64,000 bases of DNA from Micromonospora saelicesensis (lineage in GTDB: Bacteria; Actinomycetota; Actinomycetes; Mycobacteriales; Micromonosporaceae): the NCBI RefSeq assembly GCF_900091575.1, contig NZ_FMCR01000005.1:62001-126000 (forward strand), given 5' to 3'. This document shows, one piece after another, positions 1 to 7,416 of the stretch; positions within the stretch are counted from its first letter, which is position 1; the number at the start of each line of letters is the position of its first letter. Position numbers and translations under genes: made by a program. The notes under the pieces are model-generated. The model was not told where the DNA came from. It saw nothing but the letters and a program-made list of their open reading frames with translations, and did not search any database.

Positions 1-884
<884 letters not shown>

Positions 885-1112
885 GTCGTACTCCTTCACA
901 CCAGCGACCGTGAGTAGTCCTGAGCAGTCTGTCGCACCGGTCGGGGTGCCGCCGAGGTTAGGTGACACTTACCGCCCGATTCCGCTTCCAACAAAACCGT
1001 ACGTCCGTCTTGCTATCTACGCAACCTGGCGTCACGGGTCGGGTGACCCACGACCGCGCCGCGCCGTCGGCTCGGCGGGGTAGGGTCGGGGCCGATTCGG
1101 AAGGGGTGCCGA

Positions 1113-1874
1113 GTGATCGACGTTCAGCACTGGCTCTCGGCGCTGCCTCCGGGCGTGGTCTACCTGCTCGTCGCCGGCGTGATCGGCGTGGAGAGCATGG
1201 GCGTCCCGCTGCCCGGCGAGATCGTCCTGGTCAGCTCCGCCCTGCTCGCCGCCACCGGAGTGGTGGAGCCGGAGTGGGTGGCCAGCGCTGCGGCGTTCGG
1301 CGCCATCGTCGGCGACTCCGTCGGGTACGCCGTCGGCCGACGCGGCGGTCGCCCGCTGCTCGCCCGGCTGGGCAGACGGTTCCCCAAGCACCTGGGCCCG
1401 GCGCAGCTCGCCCGTGCCGAACAGAGCTTCGCGCGGCACGGAGTCTGGGCGGTCTTCTTCGGTCGGTTCGTGGCACTGCTGCGGATCCTGGCCGGGCCGC
1501 TCGCCGGGGCGCTGCACGTGCCGTACCGCCGCTTCCTGGTGGCGAACGCGGCCGGCGGGTTGGTCTGGGCCTTCGGCACGACATACCTGCTCTACTCCGT
1601 TGGCCGGGCGGCCGAACACTGGCTGAAGGACATCTCCTGGGCCGGGCTGGTCCTCGCGGTGCTCGCCGGGCTCGGCAGCACCTGGTGGCTGCGCCGCCGC
1701 GCGCACCGCGTCGCGTCGGCCGACGGCGCTGCCGACATGACGGCGGCCGAGGTGCCTTCCGGCGGTCAGTCTGCCGGGGCGGCTTCGGTCGGTCAGTCTG
1801 CTGCGGCGCCTTCCGGCGGTCAGGCGGCTGTGGTGGCCCCCGGCGTTGAGCCGACCCGCGCGGGCGAGCACTGA
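1113..1874 (+). CDS. DedA family (SNARE-associated) integral membrane protein
   Basis: Polytopic inner-membrane protein of the DedA family, a group linked to lipid scrambling or transport and envelope homeostasis. The family pattern is clear: an N-terminal hydrophobic segment, the VESMGVPLPGE motif around residues 29-39, a G-rich re-entrant stretch with GDSVGYAVGRRGG, then FGRFVALLRILAGPLAG followed by a final membrane helix. At 253 residues it has normal length plus a C-terminal Ala/Gly/Ser-rich cytoplasmic tail with loose repeats (GGQSAGAAS..GQSAAAPSGGQ). The GTG start follows GGAAGGGG by about 6 nt. It ends in a strong bidirectional terminator shared with the convergent C39-like gene. The precise substrate is unknown. 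Confidence 0.9.
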   Translation: MIDVQHWLSALPPGVVYLLVAGVIGVESMGVPLPGEIVLVSSALLAATGVVEPEWVASAAAFGAIVGDSVGYAVGRRGGRPLLARLGRRFPKHLGPAQLARAEQSFARHGVWAVFFGRFVALLRILAGPLAGALHVPYRRFLVANAAGGLVWAFGTTYLLYSVGRAAEHWLKDISWAGLVLAVLAGLGSTWWLRRRAHRVASADGAADMTAAEVPSGGQSAGAASVGQSAAAPSGGQAAVVAPGVEPTRAGEH

Positions 1875-1884
1875 CCTAGGCATG

Positions 1885-1923
1885 CCGAAGGGCCGGGCCC
1901 CGTGGTGGGGTCCGGCCCTTCGG
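1885..1923. terminator. Bidirectional hairpin terminator
   Basis: Arms CCGAAGGGCCGG (1885-1896) and CCGGCCCTTCGG (1912-1923) pair perfectly over 12 bp. It sits between the convergent DedA and C39-like genes and can stop transcription from both sides. No U-tract, as is usual in high-GC actinomycetes. Confidence 0.8.
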
Positions 1924-1940
1924 TGTGTGCTGGTGTGGGG

Positions 1941-2603
1941 TCAGCTGGTGGCGTAGCCGCGGGTGGCGATCCAGTCGGCGAGGTGCTCGACGCTGATCTG
2001 GTAGGAGGCCTGGTTGGGGTCGGCGGAGTCGGCGATGGTGACGGTGTTGCCGTTGTCGCGGTAGCCGACGACGCTGATGTAGTGCCCGCCCTCGTAGGAG
2101 TGGGCGACACCGTCGGTGTCGACGCTGGTGCCGGCGATGTTCGCGACCACAGCCCGGCCGTCGTCAACGGTCTGGACGATGTCGGCGCGCAGGGTGTCGG
2201 TCTGCTTGGCGTCGGCGTCGGGGGTGCTGATTTCCACGGACCGGTAGGCGTCGTTCTTACCGGTTTCCTTGTTCAGCACGGGGGTGATGTCGTTGATGGA
2301 GTTGGTGCCGGCCTCGGTGGTGCCCATTTCCTTGGCCATGTCATCGACGTTGATGTTCTTACCCTGCACACACAGGGCGTTACGGGTCGCGGCGGGCCCG
2401 CAGTAGTAGAAGTTCGGCTGCGCCTCGTAGCGCACACCCAGCTCGCGCTCGCTGTGGCCCTTGCGGTCGGTCTGGGTCTGCGTGGTCGGCTTGCCGGTGG
2501 TGGGTGCGGCGAAGGCGGTGGTGACGGGGCCGGCGATGGCGCCGCCGGTGAAGGCGAGCCCGGCGGCGGTCAGGGCGGTCTTACGGATCAGATCGGTACG
2601 CAT
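1941..2603 (-). CDS. Secreted C39-like cysteine peptidase family protein
   Basis: Exported 220-residue protein with a papain-like C39 (peptidase_C39_2) fold. It has a signal peptide (MRTDLIRKTALTAAGLAFTG, ending near AFAAP). The catalytic Cys sits in FYYCGPAATRNAL, the His in YEGGHYISVVGY and the Asp/Asn position in VTIADSADP. I chose ATG 2603 because GAGGAG lies 9 nt upstream; a longer frame reaches 2645 but lacks signal-peptide logic. No ABC transporter or leader-peptide gene is adjacent, so a role in bacteriocin processing is unlikely; a stand-alone secreted peptidase or enzyme-fold protein is more probable. Substrate unknown. Confidence 0.8.
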   Translation of the reverse strand: MRTDLIRKTALTAAGLAFTGGAIAGPVTTAFAAPTTGKPTTQTQTDRKGHSERELGVRYEAQPNFYYCGPAATRNALCVQGKNINVDDMAKEMGTTEAGTNSINDITPVLNKETGKNDAYRSVEISTPDADAKQTDTLRADIVQTVDDGRAVVANIAGTSVDTDGVAHSYEGGHYISVVGYRDNGNTVTIADSADPNQASYQISVEHLADWIATRGYATS

Positions 2604-3146
2604 GATGGCGTGCTCCTCTGCATCGGGGGTGTGTCCGCACGGCACTCAACGGGGGGTCAGTGCGTGCGGGGAAGTTCGAAGGGGTCCTGCCCGGTGACCC
2701 GCGACGAGGGGGTCGGCGTCGGGACAGGGTGTAACCGGTGCCGGTGGCAGGTCATTCCGCCAACCCGGGGTCGGCCTGTCGTGGTGCTCGGCCGTTCGGG
2801 GGTGTAACCGGGGCGGCCTGCCGGATGTTCCCGGCCACTGCCACGCACCATGACCTGGGCTGCTGCGGTGGTCTGCCAGGTATAACGACCCGGCCCGGCC
2901 GCCGATTCCGCCGCCGGGGTGGCCCCGACCACCCGACAGTCGAGGCAAAACCTGACAAAACACCCACCCTGCCCGGCCGGCGAACCCGACACGGAGGCCA
3001 GGGCGGCGTGATCCACTCGGGTTCCTGAACGTCGCGGTGTCCGGGCGCCGAGGATGCCCCGACACCATGAAAGCCGAGCGGATCATGCCGGTCGCGGGGC
3101 CCGGATTGAAGCGAGCTGCGCGGTCCAACACGCATCACGTCCCCAA

Positions 3147-3219
3147 GATCGTGCTAGATCCAGGAAAGAGGCCCCTCGCCGCGCTCAGGAGGCCACTACA
3201 ACAAGGATCGAGCACGATC
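3147..3219. repeat. Inverted repeat with GATC arms (hairpin family C)
   Basis: Arms GATCGTGCTAGATCC (3147-3161) and GGATCGAGCACGATC (3205-3219) pair over 15 bp with one mismatch, around a 43-nt loop. It resembles in style, but not in sequence, the GATC-ended inverted repeats at 20697, 52389 and 61053. No gene overlaps it. Confidence 0.7.
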
Positions 3220-3254
3220 ATGGGGGCCGCGACGCCTCCACCGTCTTTGCGGGC

Positions 3255-3410
3255 CGACGGTGCGGGGTGGGCGCGGCCGATGGTGCGGGTGGGCGGTGCG
3301 GCCCGACGGTGCGGGGTGGGCGTTGTGGGGCGACGGTGCGGGGTGGGCGGTGCAGGTCGACCGTGCGGGGTGGGCGTTGTGGGGCGACGGTGCTGGCTGG
3401 GCGTTTGGGG
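3255..3410. repeat. Degenerate tandem array, ~26-27 nt unit, about 6 copies
   Basis: Units begin CGACGGTGCGGGGTGGGCG and continue with a variable 4-9 nt spacer (TTGTGGGG, GTGCAGGT, CGGC). Unit length is close to 27 nt. The minus-strand frame would read roughly as PHNAHPAPS repeated, but no start signal supports a gene. It abuts the stop of the hydrolase gene at 3420. Confidence 0.75.
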
Positions 3411-3419
3411 CGAGAGCGG

Positions 3420-4142
3420 TCAGGTTGCGCTGAGTAGCTTCACCACCGCGTCGCGGGCGGCCAGGACGGCTGCCTCGGATTGCGGGCCGTGGTTGAGGAT
3501 CTCGAAGGAGTGCTGGCCATCCGGCACCTCGATCACCTGCATCGGCCAGCCCTGGGCGGTCGCTGCGGGGAGGAACGCGTCGATGCCGGCAAGGACCGGC
3601 GGGATGTCCTGGCCGGCGCGGGTCAGCACCAGTGGCACGCCGGTGCCGGAGCTGAGCGCCTCGACCGGTAGGAACCGAGCGTCGACCTCCCAGCCGGGGA
3701 ACGGGATGAGCAGCGGGTACGTCAGTGCGATCCCGCGTAGCCATGGCGGCGGGACGCGCAACCAGTCGGCCGCGAAGAGGCCGCCACCGGAGAAGAACCA
3801 CAGCACAACCCGCTCGGGGTCGACCCGCGGATCGGCGCGGACCTGCTCGACCATGGCGGCGATGTCGTCCGCTGCGGCGGGCAGCGCCGACAGGTCGGAC
3901 ACCTGGTAGCTGACCAGCGCGGTGACCACGCCGCTCGCGGCGAGCAGCGCGCCGTAGCCGCGGTAGAGCAACCAGTCGCGGGGGTCGGGCGCGTCGGGTG
4001 GCAGCGGAGCGCCGTGCACCACCACGACGGCGGGCGCGGGGCCGGCGTCGGTGGGCAGGTGCAGGTCGACGTTGCCGTGTCGTTCGACCGGCGCGGCCGG
4101 GATGGACAGGACGAAGGGCCGCTGTGCGACGGGCGTCGTCAT
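3420..4142 (-). CDS. Alpha/beta-hydrolase (dienelactone-hydrolase-like)
   Basis: Cytoplasmic 240-residue alpha/beta-hydrolase fold protein, probably an esterase or related hydrolase. Strand-turn elements are visible: AVVVVHGAPLPPDAPDPRDW (oxyanion region), then VVLWFFSGGGLFAADWL with the likely nucleophile Ser in an FSGGG variant of GxSxG, an acid in TRAGQDIP and a catalytic His in PDGQHSFEIL. The start ATG at 4142 has no good Shine-Dalgarno site but a -10-like TACGAT lies 6 nt upstream (4149-4154), which would make the mRNA leaderless. The gene stands alone; the substrate cannot be guessed. Confidence 0.8.
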   Translation of the reverse strand: MTTPVAQRPFVLSIPAAPVERHGNVDLHLPTDAGPAPAVVVVHGAPLPPDAPDPRDWLLYRGYGALLAASGVVTALVSYQVSDLSALPAAADDIAAMVEQVRADPRVDPERVVLWFFSGGGLFAADWLRVPPPWLRGIALTYPLLIPFPGWEVDARFLPVEALSSGTGVPLVLTRAGQDIPPVLAGIDAFLPAATAQGWPMQVIEVPDGQHSFEILNHGPQSEAAVLAARDAVVKLLSAT

Positions 4143-4207
4143 GGCCTCATCGTATCGATCATCAACCTGCCCGGCTGCCCCGATGATGATCTACAAAGGA
4201 CGGTGGG

Positions 4208-4396
4208 TCAGGTCGGGTCGCTGGGTTTCGCGGCGTCGCCGGCCTGGGCGTGCCGTTCCAGCAGGCGCTGCCGGATCTCCTCGGGGGTGTACGCGCGCCG
4301 ACGCCGTTCGGCCCGCGCGATGACCACACCGGAGGCCGCGACGCCGGCGAGCCCGGCCAGCCCGAGAACCTTCCACCACCGCATTCGTTGCCGCAT
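4208..4396 (-). CDS. Small single-pass membrane protein, 62 aa
   Basis: Short protein with one N-terminal hydrophobic helix (VLGLAGLAGVAASGVVIA) followed by a basic ERRRRAY turn and a charged cytoplasmic tail, EEIRQRLLERHAQAGDAAKP. This layout, TM plus xRRR plus YTPEEIRxRL, is common among small actinomycete membrane proteins of unknown role. Start could be ATG 4396 or ATG 4384; neither has a strong ribosome binding site. It is divergent from the 4416 gene and the two share a CTAGGCTAG core that could hold -10 boxes for both. Confidence 0.65.
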   Translation of the reverse strand: MRQRMRWWKVLGLAGLAGVAASGVVIARAERRRRAYTPEEIRQRLLERHAQAGDAAKPSDPT

Positions 4397-4415
4397 CGGC
4401 CTAGGCTAGACCCTC

Positions 4416-5240
4416 ATGAGCATCAGCCTGGATGAGGCCGTCGAGTTGACCCGCACCGGTGACGTGTGGGTGTTCCGGGGTCGTAGCGTGCCGGACCGGG
4501 CGATCCAGTTCACCACCAACAGCCCGGTGAACCACGTCGGGATGGCGGTGGTGCTGGACGACATGCCGCCGCTGATGTGGCACGCGGAGTTGGGCAGGTC
4601 ATTGCCGGACCTGTGGTCGGGCAGCCACCAACGCGGCGTCCAGCTGCACGACCTGCGGGACGCGGTCTGCGTCTGGGCCAACCGGTACGGCCAACGGGCC
4701 TGGCTGCGGCAGCTCGACCCGCCGGCCGACGCGGAGATGGAGCGGGCGGTGCTGCGGACGATCGCGCGATTGGACGGCACGCCGTTCCCGTCTACCGCCC
4801 AGTTGGCGTGGCGCTGGGTGCGGGGTCGGGTGCCGGCGCTGCCGCGCCCCGGCCGGCTTCCCGCGCTGCCGCATCTCGGTCGGCTGTCGGCGCTGTCACG
4901 CCTCGGCCAGCCGACATCTCGACCAACCCCGGGCGACCGCGCCAACCCGACCGACCGTGCCAACCCGGCCGACCGCGTCAACCCGGGCGACCGCGTCAAC
5001 CCGGGCGACCGCGTCAACCCCTCCAGCTCGGCCCGGTCGGCGGGGGAGCGGGACCGGGCGCTGGAGACGGCGTACTGCGCCGAGGTGGTGGCGGTGACCT
5101 ATGAGGCAATGGGGTTGCTGCCGGCGGGCCGGCGTCCGAACTGGTATGACCCGGGGCGGTTCTGGAGTGGGGACGACCTGGGTCTGGCCGCTGACGCCCG
5201 GTTGGGTTCCGAGATCGAGGTTCAGGTACCGCCGCGCTGA
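4416..5240 (+). CDS. Permuted NlpC/P60-like (YiiX-type) protein with internal hexapeptide repeats
   Basis: 274 residues, no signal peptide. The order VFRGRSVPDRAIQFTTNSPVNHVGMAV (His near residue 37) followed far downstream by TAYCAEVVAVTYEAMGLLP (Cys) fits the circularly permuted papain-like NlpC/P60 superfamily, where His precedes Cys. Between them lies a low-complexity insert: three 9-mers of the type LPALPxxGR and then five hexapeptides (G/T/A)DR(A/V)NP encoded by an 18-nt tandem array. A TAGGCT box 8 nt before the ATG (4402-4407) suggests a leaderless mRNA. Substrate unknown; members are amidases, acyltransferases or lipid-binding proteins. Confidence 0.7.
   Translation: MSISLDEAVELTRTGDVWVFRGRSVPDRAIQFTTNSPVNHVGMAVVLDDMPPLMWHAELGRSLPDLWSGSHQRGVQLHDLRDAVCVWANRYGQRAWLRQLDPPADAEMERAVLRTIARLDGTPFPSTAQLAWRWVRGRVPALPRPGRLPALPHLGRLSALSRLGQPTSRPTPGDRANPTDRANPADRVNPGDRVNPGDRVNPSSSARSAGERDRALETAYCAEVVAVTYEAMGLLPAGRRPNWYDPGRFWSGDDLGLAADARLGSEIEVQVPPR
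4933..5020 (+). repeat. In-frame 18-nt tandem array, 5 copies
   Basis: Units GCGACCGCGTCAACCCGG at 4933, 4951, 4969, 4987 and 5005 (last one 16 nt). The first two units differ at 2-4 positions, the last three are identical, which suggests recent expansion. Encodes (G/T/A)DR(A/V)NP repeats between the catalytic His and Cys of the host gene. Confidence 0.9.
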
Positions 5241-5271
5241 GGTTTGACCTGGGCGGTGACCGGCAATTGCT

Positions 5272-5667
5272 GTGACCGTGAACGCCTCCACGGATCTTGA
5301 CACGTTGGCCGACTTCTTCGACCGGTACGGCGTGGCGTTGACCTCCGGCGACCTGCCGGCCATCGCCGGCTGTTACGCCCTGCCGGGGCTGGTGGTGGCC
5401 GACACCTACAGCTTCTCGTTCACGTCCGCTGCGGCGGTGGCGCTGTCCTTCGTGGGCGCCGCACCCGACTACCAGGACCGGGAGTTGGTCGCGGCCCACG
5501 CCCGGATCGAGGACGTGCAGCCGGTGTCCGCGCTGTTGACGATGGTGGCGGTGGAGTGGGAGTTCCTGGACAGTCGGGGGCAGGCGGTGCCGGGGGAGCG
5601 GTACCGGTACCTGCTGCGTATCTCGGATGGCGGACCACTGATCTGCACGGTCGTCCGGACGGGCTGA
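5272..5667 (+). CDS. SnoaL/NTF2-like protein
   Basis: 131-residue protein with the cone-shaped NTF2-like fold expected from its pattern: an N-terminal helix LADFFDRYGVALTSGDLPAIAGCYALPGLVVA, then alternating strands ending in WEFLDSRGQAVPGERYRYLLR. The family includes polyketide cyclases, isomerases and non-enzymatic binding proteins, so no reaction is assigned. GTG 5272 or GTG 5278 could be the start; there is no strong Shine-Dalgarno site. It follows the NlpC/P60-like gene by 31 nt on the same strand and may be co-transcribed. Confidence 0.7.
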   Translation: MTVNASTDLDTLADFFDRYGVALTSGDLPAIAGCYALPGLVVADTYSFSFTSAAAVALSFVGAAPDYQDRELVAAHARIEDVQPVSALLTMVAVEWEFLDSRGQAVPGERYRYLLRISDGGPLICTVVRTG

Positions 5668-5764
5668 CCGACGGGGGCCGGTCGGCCCGATCCGTACCCG
5701 CCCGGTTCCCGGTCCGTGCGGCGCTGGCTACGCTGTCGCGTCGGTGGGGACGAGGGGAGACCTG

Positions 5765-6436
5765 ATGGCGGTGCGGCCGGACGGTGCGGCAGCTTCGCGG
5801 GCGGCGCGGGTGTTGGCGTCGGTGCCGTGGATCGTGGTGCTGCTCGGTGTGTGCGCGCTGGTGGTGCTCCTGGTGATCGCGCTGTTGTCGTTCCGGACCA
5901 GGGAGCGGGACGCGCCACCGCAGGCCGCGCCTCCGGCGTTCCTGCCGACCCTGCCGGCCGCCGCGTCGGCCACCGGCGGGCCGACTCCCGCCGCTGTGGA
6001 GCGGCGCTCGGTGTCGCCACGACCGTCGCGCAGTAGTCGGACGCCGTCACCGCGGGCCACCGTCACCGGCTCGCCGACTTCGGGGCGGACGAGCGTCCTG
6101 ATGGCGCCATCGGCGGACACGGTCAGCGCCCGCTACCAGGTCGGTACGAATGGCTGGGACGGGGAGGCGGCGGTGCTGGCGATCGCCAACGAGTCGAGTC
6201 GGTCGGTGGACTGGCAGGTGGAGTTGGTGTTCGACGACGACACCTGGACTCTGCGAGTGAGTGATGACTCGGGCATCTCGGTGCGGGGGCGCGGGGACGG
6301 GGAGTTCGTGTTGCGGGGCACCAGTTCGATGGATGCGGGTGACTCTCGGACGCTGCGGCTGCGCGTCGGCTGGGGTGACTCGGCGCAGCGACCGGTCAAG
6401 TGCACGATCAACGGGGCCGACTGCCGGATCGGCTGA
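5765..6436 (+). CDS. Membrane-anchored CBM2-like protein (copy 1)
   Basis: 223 residues: short cytoplasmic N-terminus, one membrane helix (VPWIVVLLGVCALVVLLVIALL), a disordered Pro/Ser/Thr/Ala linker of about 75 residues, then a C-terminal domain with the cellulose-binding module 2 pattern, YQVGTNGWDGEAAVLAIANES..SVDWQVELVF and a terminal CTINGADC that matches the usual CBM2 C-terminal disulfide end. The likely topology puts the module outside. No catalytic domain. ATG 5765 is chosen because GAGGGGAG precedes it by 5 nt. A paralogue follows at 6620 and a secreted amylase-pullulanase at 7417, so surface polysaccharide binding is a reasonable but unproven role. Confidence 0.75.
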   Translation: MAVRPDGAAASRAARVLASVPWIVVLLGVCALVVLLVIALLSFRTRERDAPPQAAPPAFLPTLPAAASATGGPTPAAVERRSVSPRPSRSSRTPSPRATVTGSPTSGRTSVLMAPSADTVSARYQVGTNGWDGEAAVLAIANESSRSVDWQVELVFDDDTWTLRVSDDSGISVRGRGDGEFVLRGTSSMDAGDSRTLRLRVGWGDSAQRPVKCTINGADCRIG

Positions 6437-6448
6437 GCCAGCGCCGAA

Positions 6449-6557
6449 CCGCTGCACCGCTAGACCGCTGCACCGCTAGACCGTTGCACCGCTGCACCGC
6501 TGCACCGCTAAACCGTTGCACCGCTAGACCGTCGCGCCGCTGGACCGCCGCGCCGCC
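6449..6557. repeat. 8-nt tandem array, about 13.5 copies
   Basis: Units CCGCTGCA and CCGCTAGA alternate at first, then degrade (CCGTTGCA, CCGCTAAA, CCGTCGCG, CCGCTGGA). Eight is not a multiple of three and the array lies between the two CBM2-like genes, just before the Shine-Dalgarno site of the second, so it is not coding. Confidence 0.9.
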
Positions 6558-6619
6558 AAGGCTTTCCGGGCCGGGCCGCCGGTCGCTACGCTGCGCGGAC
6601 GGTCCGCTGAAGGAGGTAC

Positions 6620-7306
6620 ATGTCCGGCATGCGCCGTGTTCCGCGCCCGCCACACGGTCCGGTGGCGATCGCCACGTCGCCCTGGATCGTGGTCGGCGCC
6701 GGTGTCGTCGTGATGGTGGTCCTGCTCATCGTGGCCCTGGGCGCGTACCGGGGACGTAGCCCTGCGCCGGACGGCGCGCAACCGCCGGCGCTGCCGGTGC
6801 CGTCCGCGGTGGTGGCACCGAGCGTGCCCACCTCGGTGCCGTCTCCGGCGCCGGTGCTGCCGGGGATATCCGGCCGTGCGAGCGGGCTGCCGCCGAGCAC
6901 CGCGGCCGGTTCACCATCGGCCGACCCGACGCTCGGTCCGGTCGGGAGGCCGACGGCGACGCGGTCGCCGAGCCGGGCCGCGCCGGAGCAGCCGGCGATG
7001 ACCGGGCGGTACCGGGTGGTGCAGAGCTTCGACGGGGGTTTCATCGGCGAGGTGGCGATGGTCAACACATCCTCCCGGAGCCGTGGTTGGACGGTGCGGT
7101 TGGAGTTCTCCGGTGGACGGCTGGTGACCGCCTGGGTGGAGGGCGTCCCACAGGGGACGGTCCGCCAGTCCGATGACGGCTTCACGTACGTCAGCGGGGT
7201 CGAGGTGTCGCCCGGCGGTTCGGTGTCGTTGCGGTTCCACATGGAGCGGGCGCCCAGCACGCCGAGGGAGTGCACTGTGGATGGGGTCCGCTGCAACGGG
7301 CTCTGA
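6620..7306 (+). CDS. Membrane-anchored CBM2-like protein (copy 2)
   Basis: 228-residue paralogue of the gene at 5765 with the same order: cytoplasmic N-terminus, membrane helix (WIVVGAGVVVMVVLLIVALG), Pro/Ser-rich linker, then a CBM2-like module (YRVVQSFDGGFIGEVAMVNT..RGWTVRLEFSGG) ending CTVDGVRCNGL. The ATG follows a full AAGGAGGT site. Sequence identity to copy 1 is limited outside the plan, so the duplication is old. The module lacks some surface Trp residues of cellulose binders, so the ligand may not be cellulose; a structural or cell-wall role is possible. Confidence 0.75.
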   Translation: MSGMRRVPRPPHGPVAIATSPWIVVGAGVVVMVVLLIVALGAYRGRSPAPDGAQPPALPVPSAVVAPSVPTSVPSPAPVLPGISGRASGLPPSTAAGSPSADPTLGPVGRPTATRSPSRAAPEQPAMTGRYRVVQSFDGGFIGEVAMVNTSSRSRGWTVRLEFSGGRLVTAWVEGVPQGTVRQSDDGFTYVSGVEVSPGGSVSLRFHMERAPSTPRECTVDGVRCNGL

Positions 7307-7334
7307 GCGGCGCTTCCGCAAGGATGCTGCTTTG

Positions 7335-7376
7335 TTGCGACCATGTTTGCAAGGTATTGCAGAATGTTTCGGCAAG
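7335..7376 (+). promoter_or_regulatory. Candidate sugar-repressor sites before the pullulanase gene
   Basis: TTGC occurs at 7335, 7347 and 7357 and GGCAAG at 7371, giving loosely repeated TTGCAA-like half sites about 10-12 nt apart. Maltose/starch genes in Streptomyces are controlled by LacI-family repressors with TTGCA-type direct repeats; the match here is inferred by eye only. Confidence 0.3.
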
Positions 7377-7416
7377 CGTTAGCGTGCGGCCAATCAGCGA
7401 CCAGAGGAAGGCGTCG

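Larger units (their letters stand above)
2604..3419. other. 816-bp stretch without a convincing gene
   Basis: Open frames exist on both strands (for example 2646-3131 minus) but their products are Arg/Pro/Gly-rich, lack recognisable motifs and lack good start signals, so I call no gene. The stretch holds the promoter side of the C39-like gene, an inverted repeat at 3147-3219 and a 27-nt tandem array at 3255-3410. Confidence 0.6.

Noticed and set aside
1941..2603. Bacteriocin-processing C39 peptidase
   Set aside because: The protein is stand-alone and secreted; no ABC transporter domain or double-Gly leader gene is nearby.
2646..3131. 161-codon minus-strand frame in the gene-free stretch
   Set aside because: No motif, unusual Arg/His/Pro content, no ribosome binding site, and it overlaps competing frames on both strands.
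3255..3410. Coding repeat protein (PHNAHPAPS units)
   Set aside because: No start signal, unit length varies between 23 and 28 nt, which would break the frame.
6449..6557. Possible CRISPR array
   Set aside because: Units are 8 nt with no spacers and there are no cas genes.
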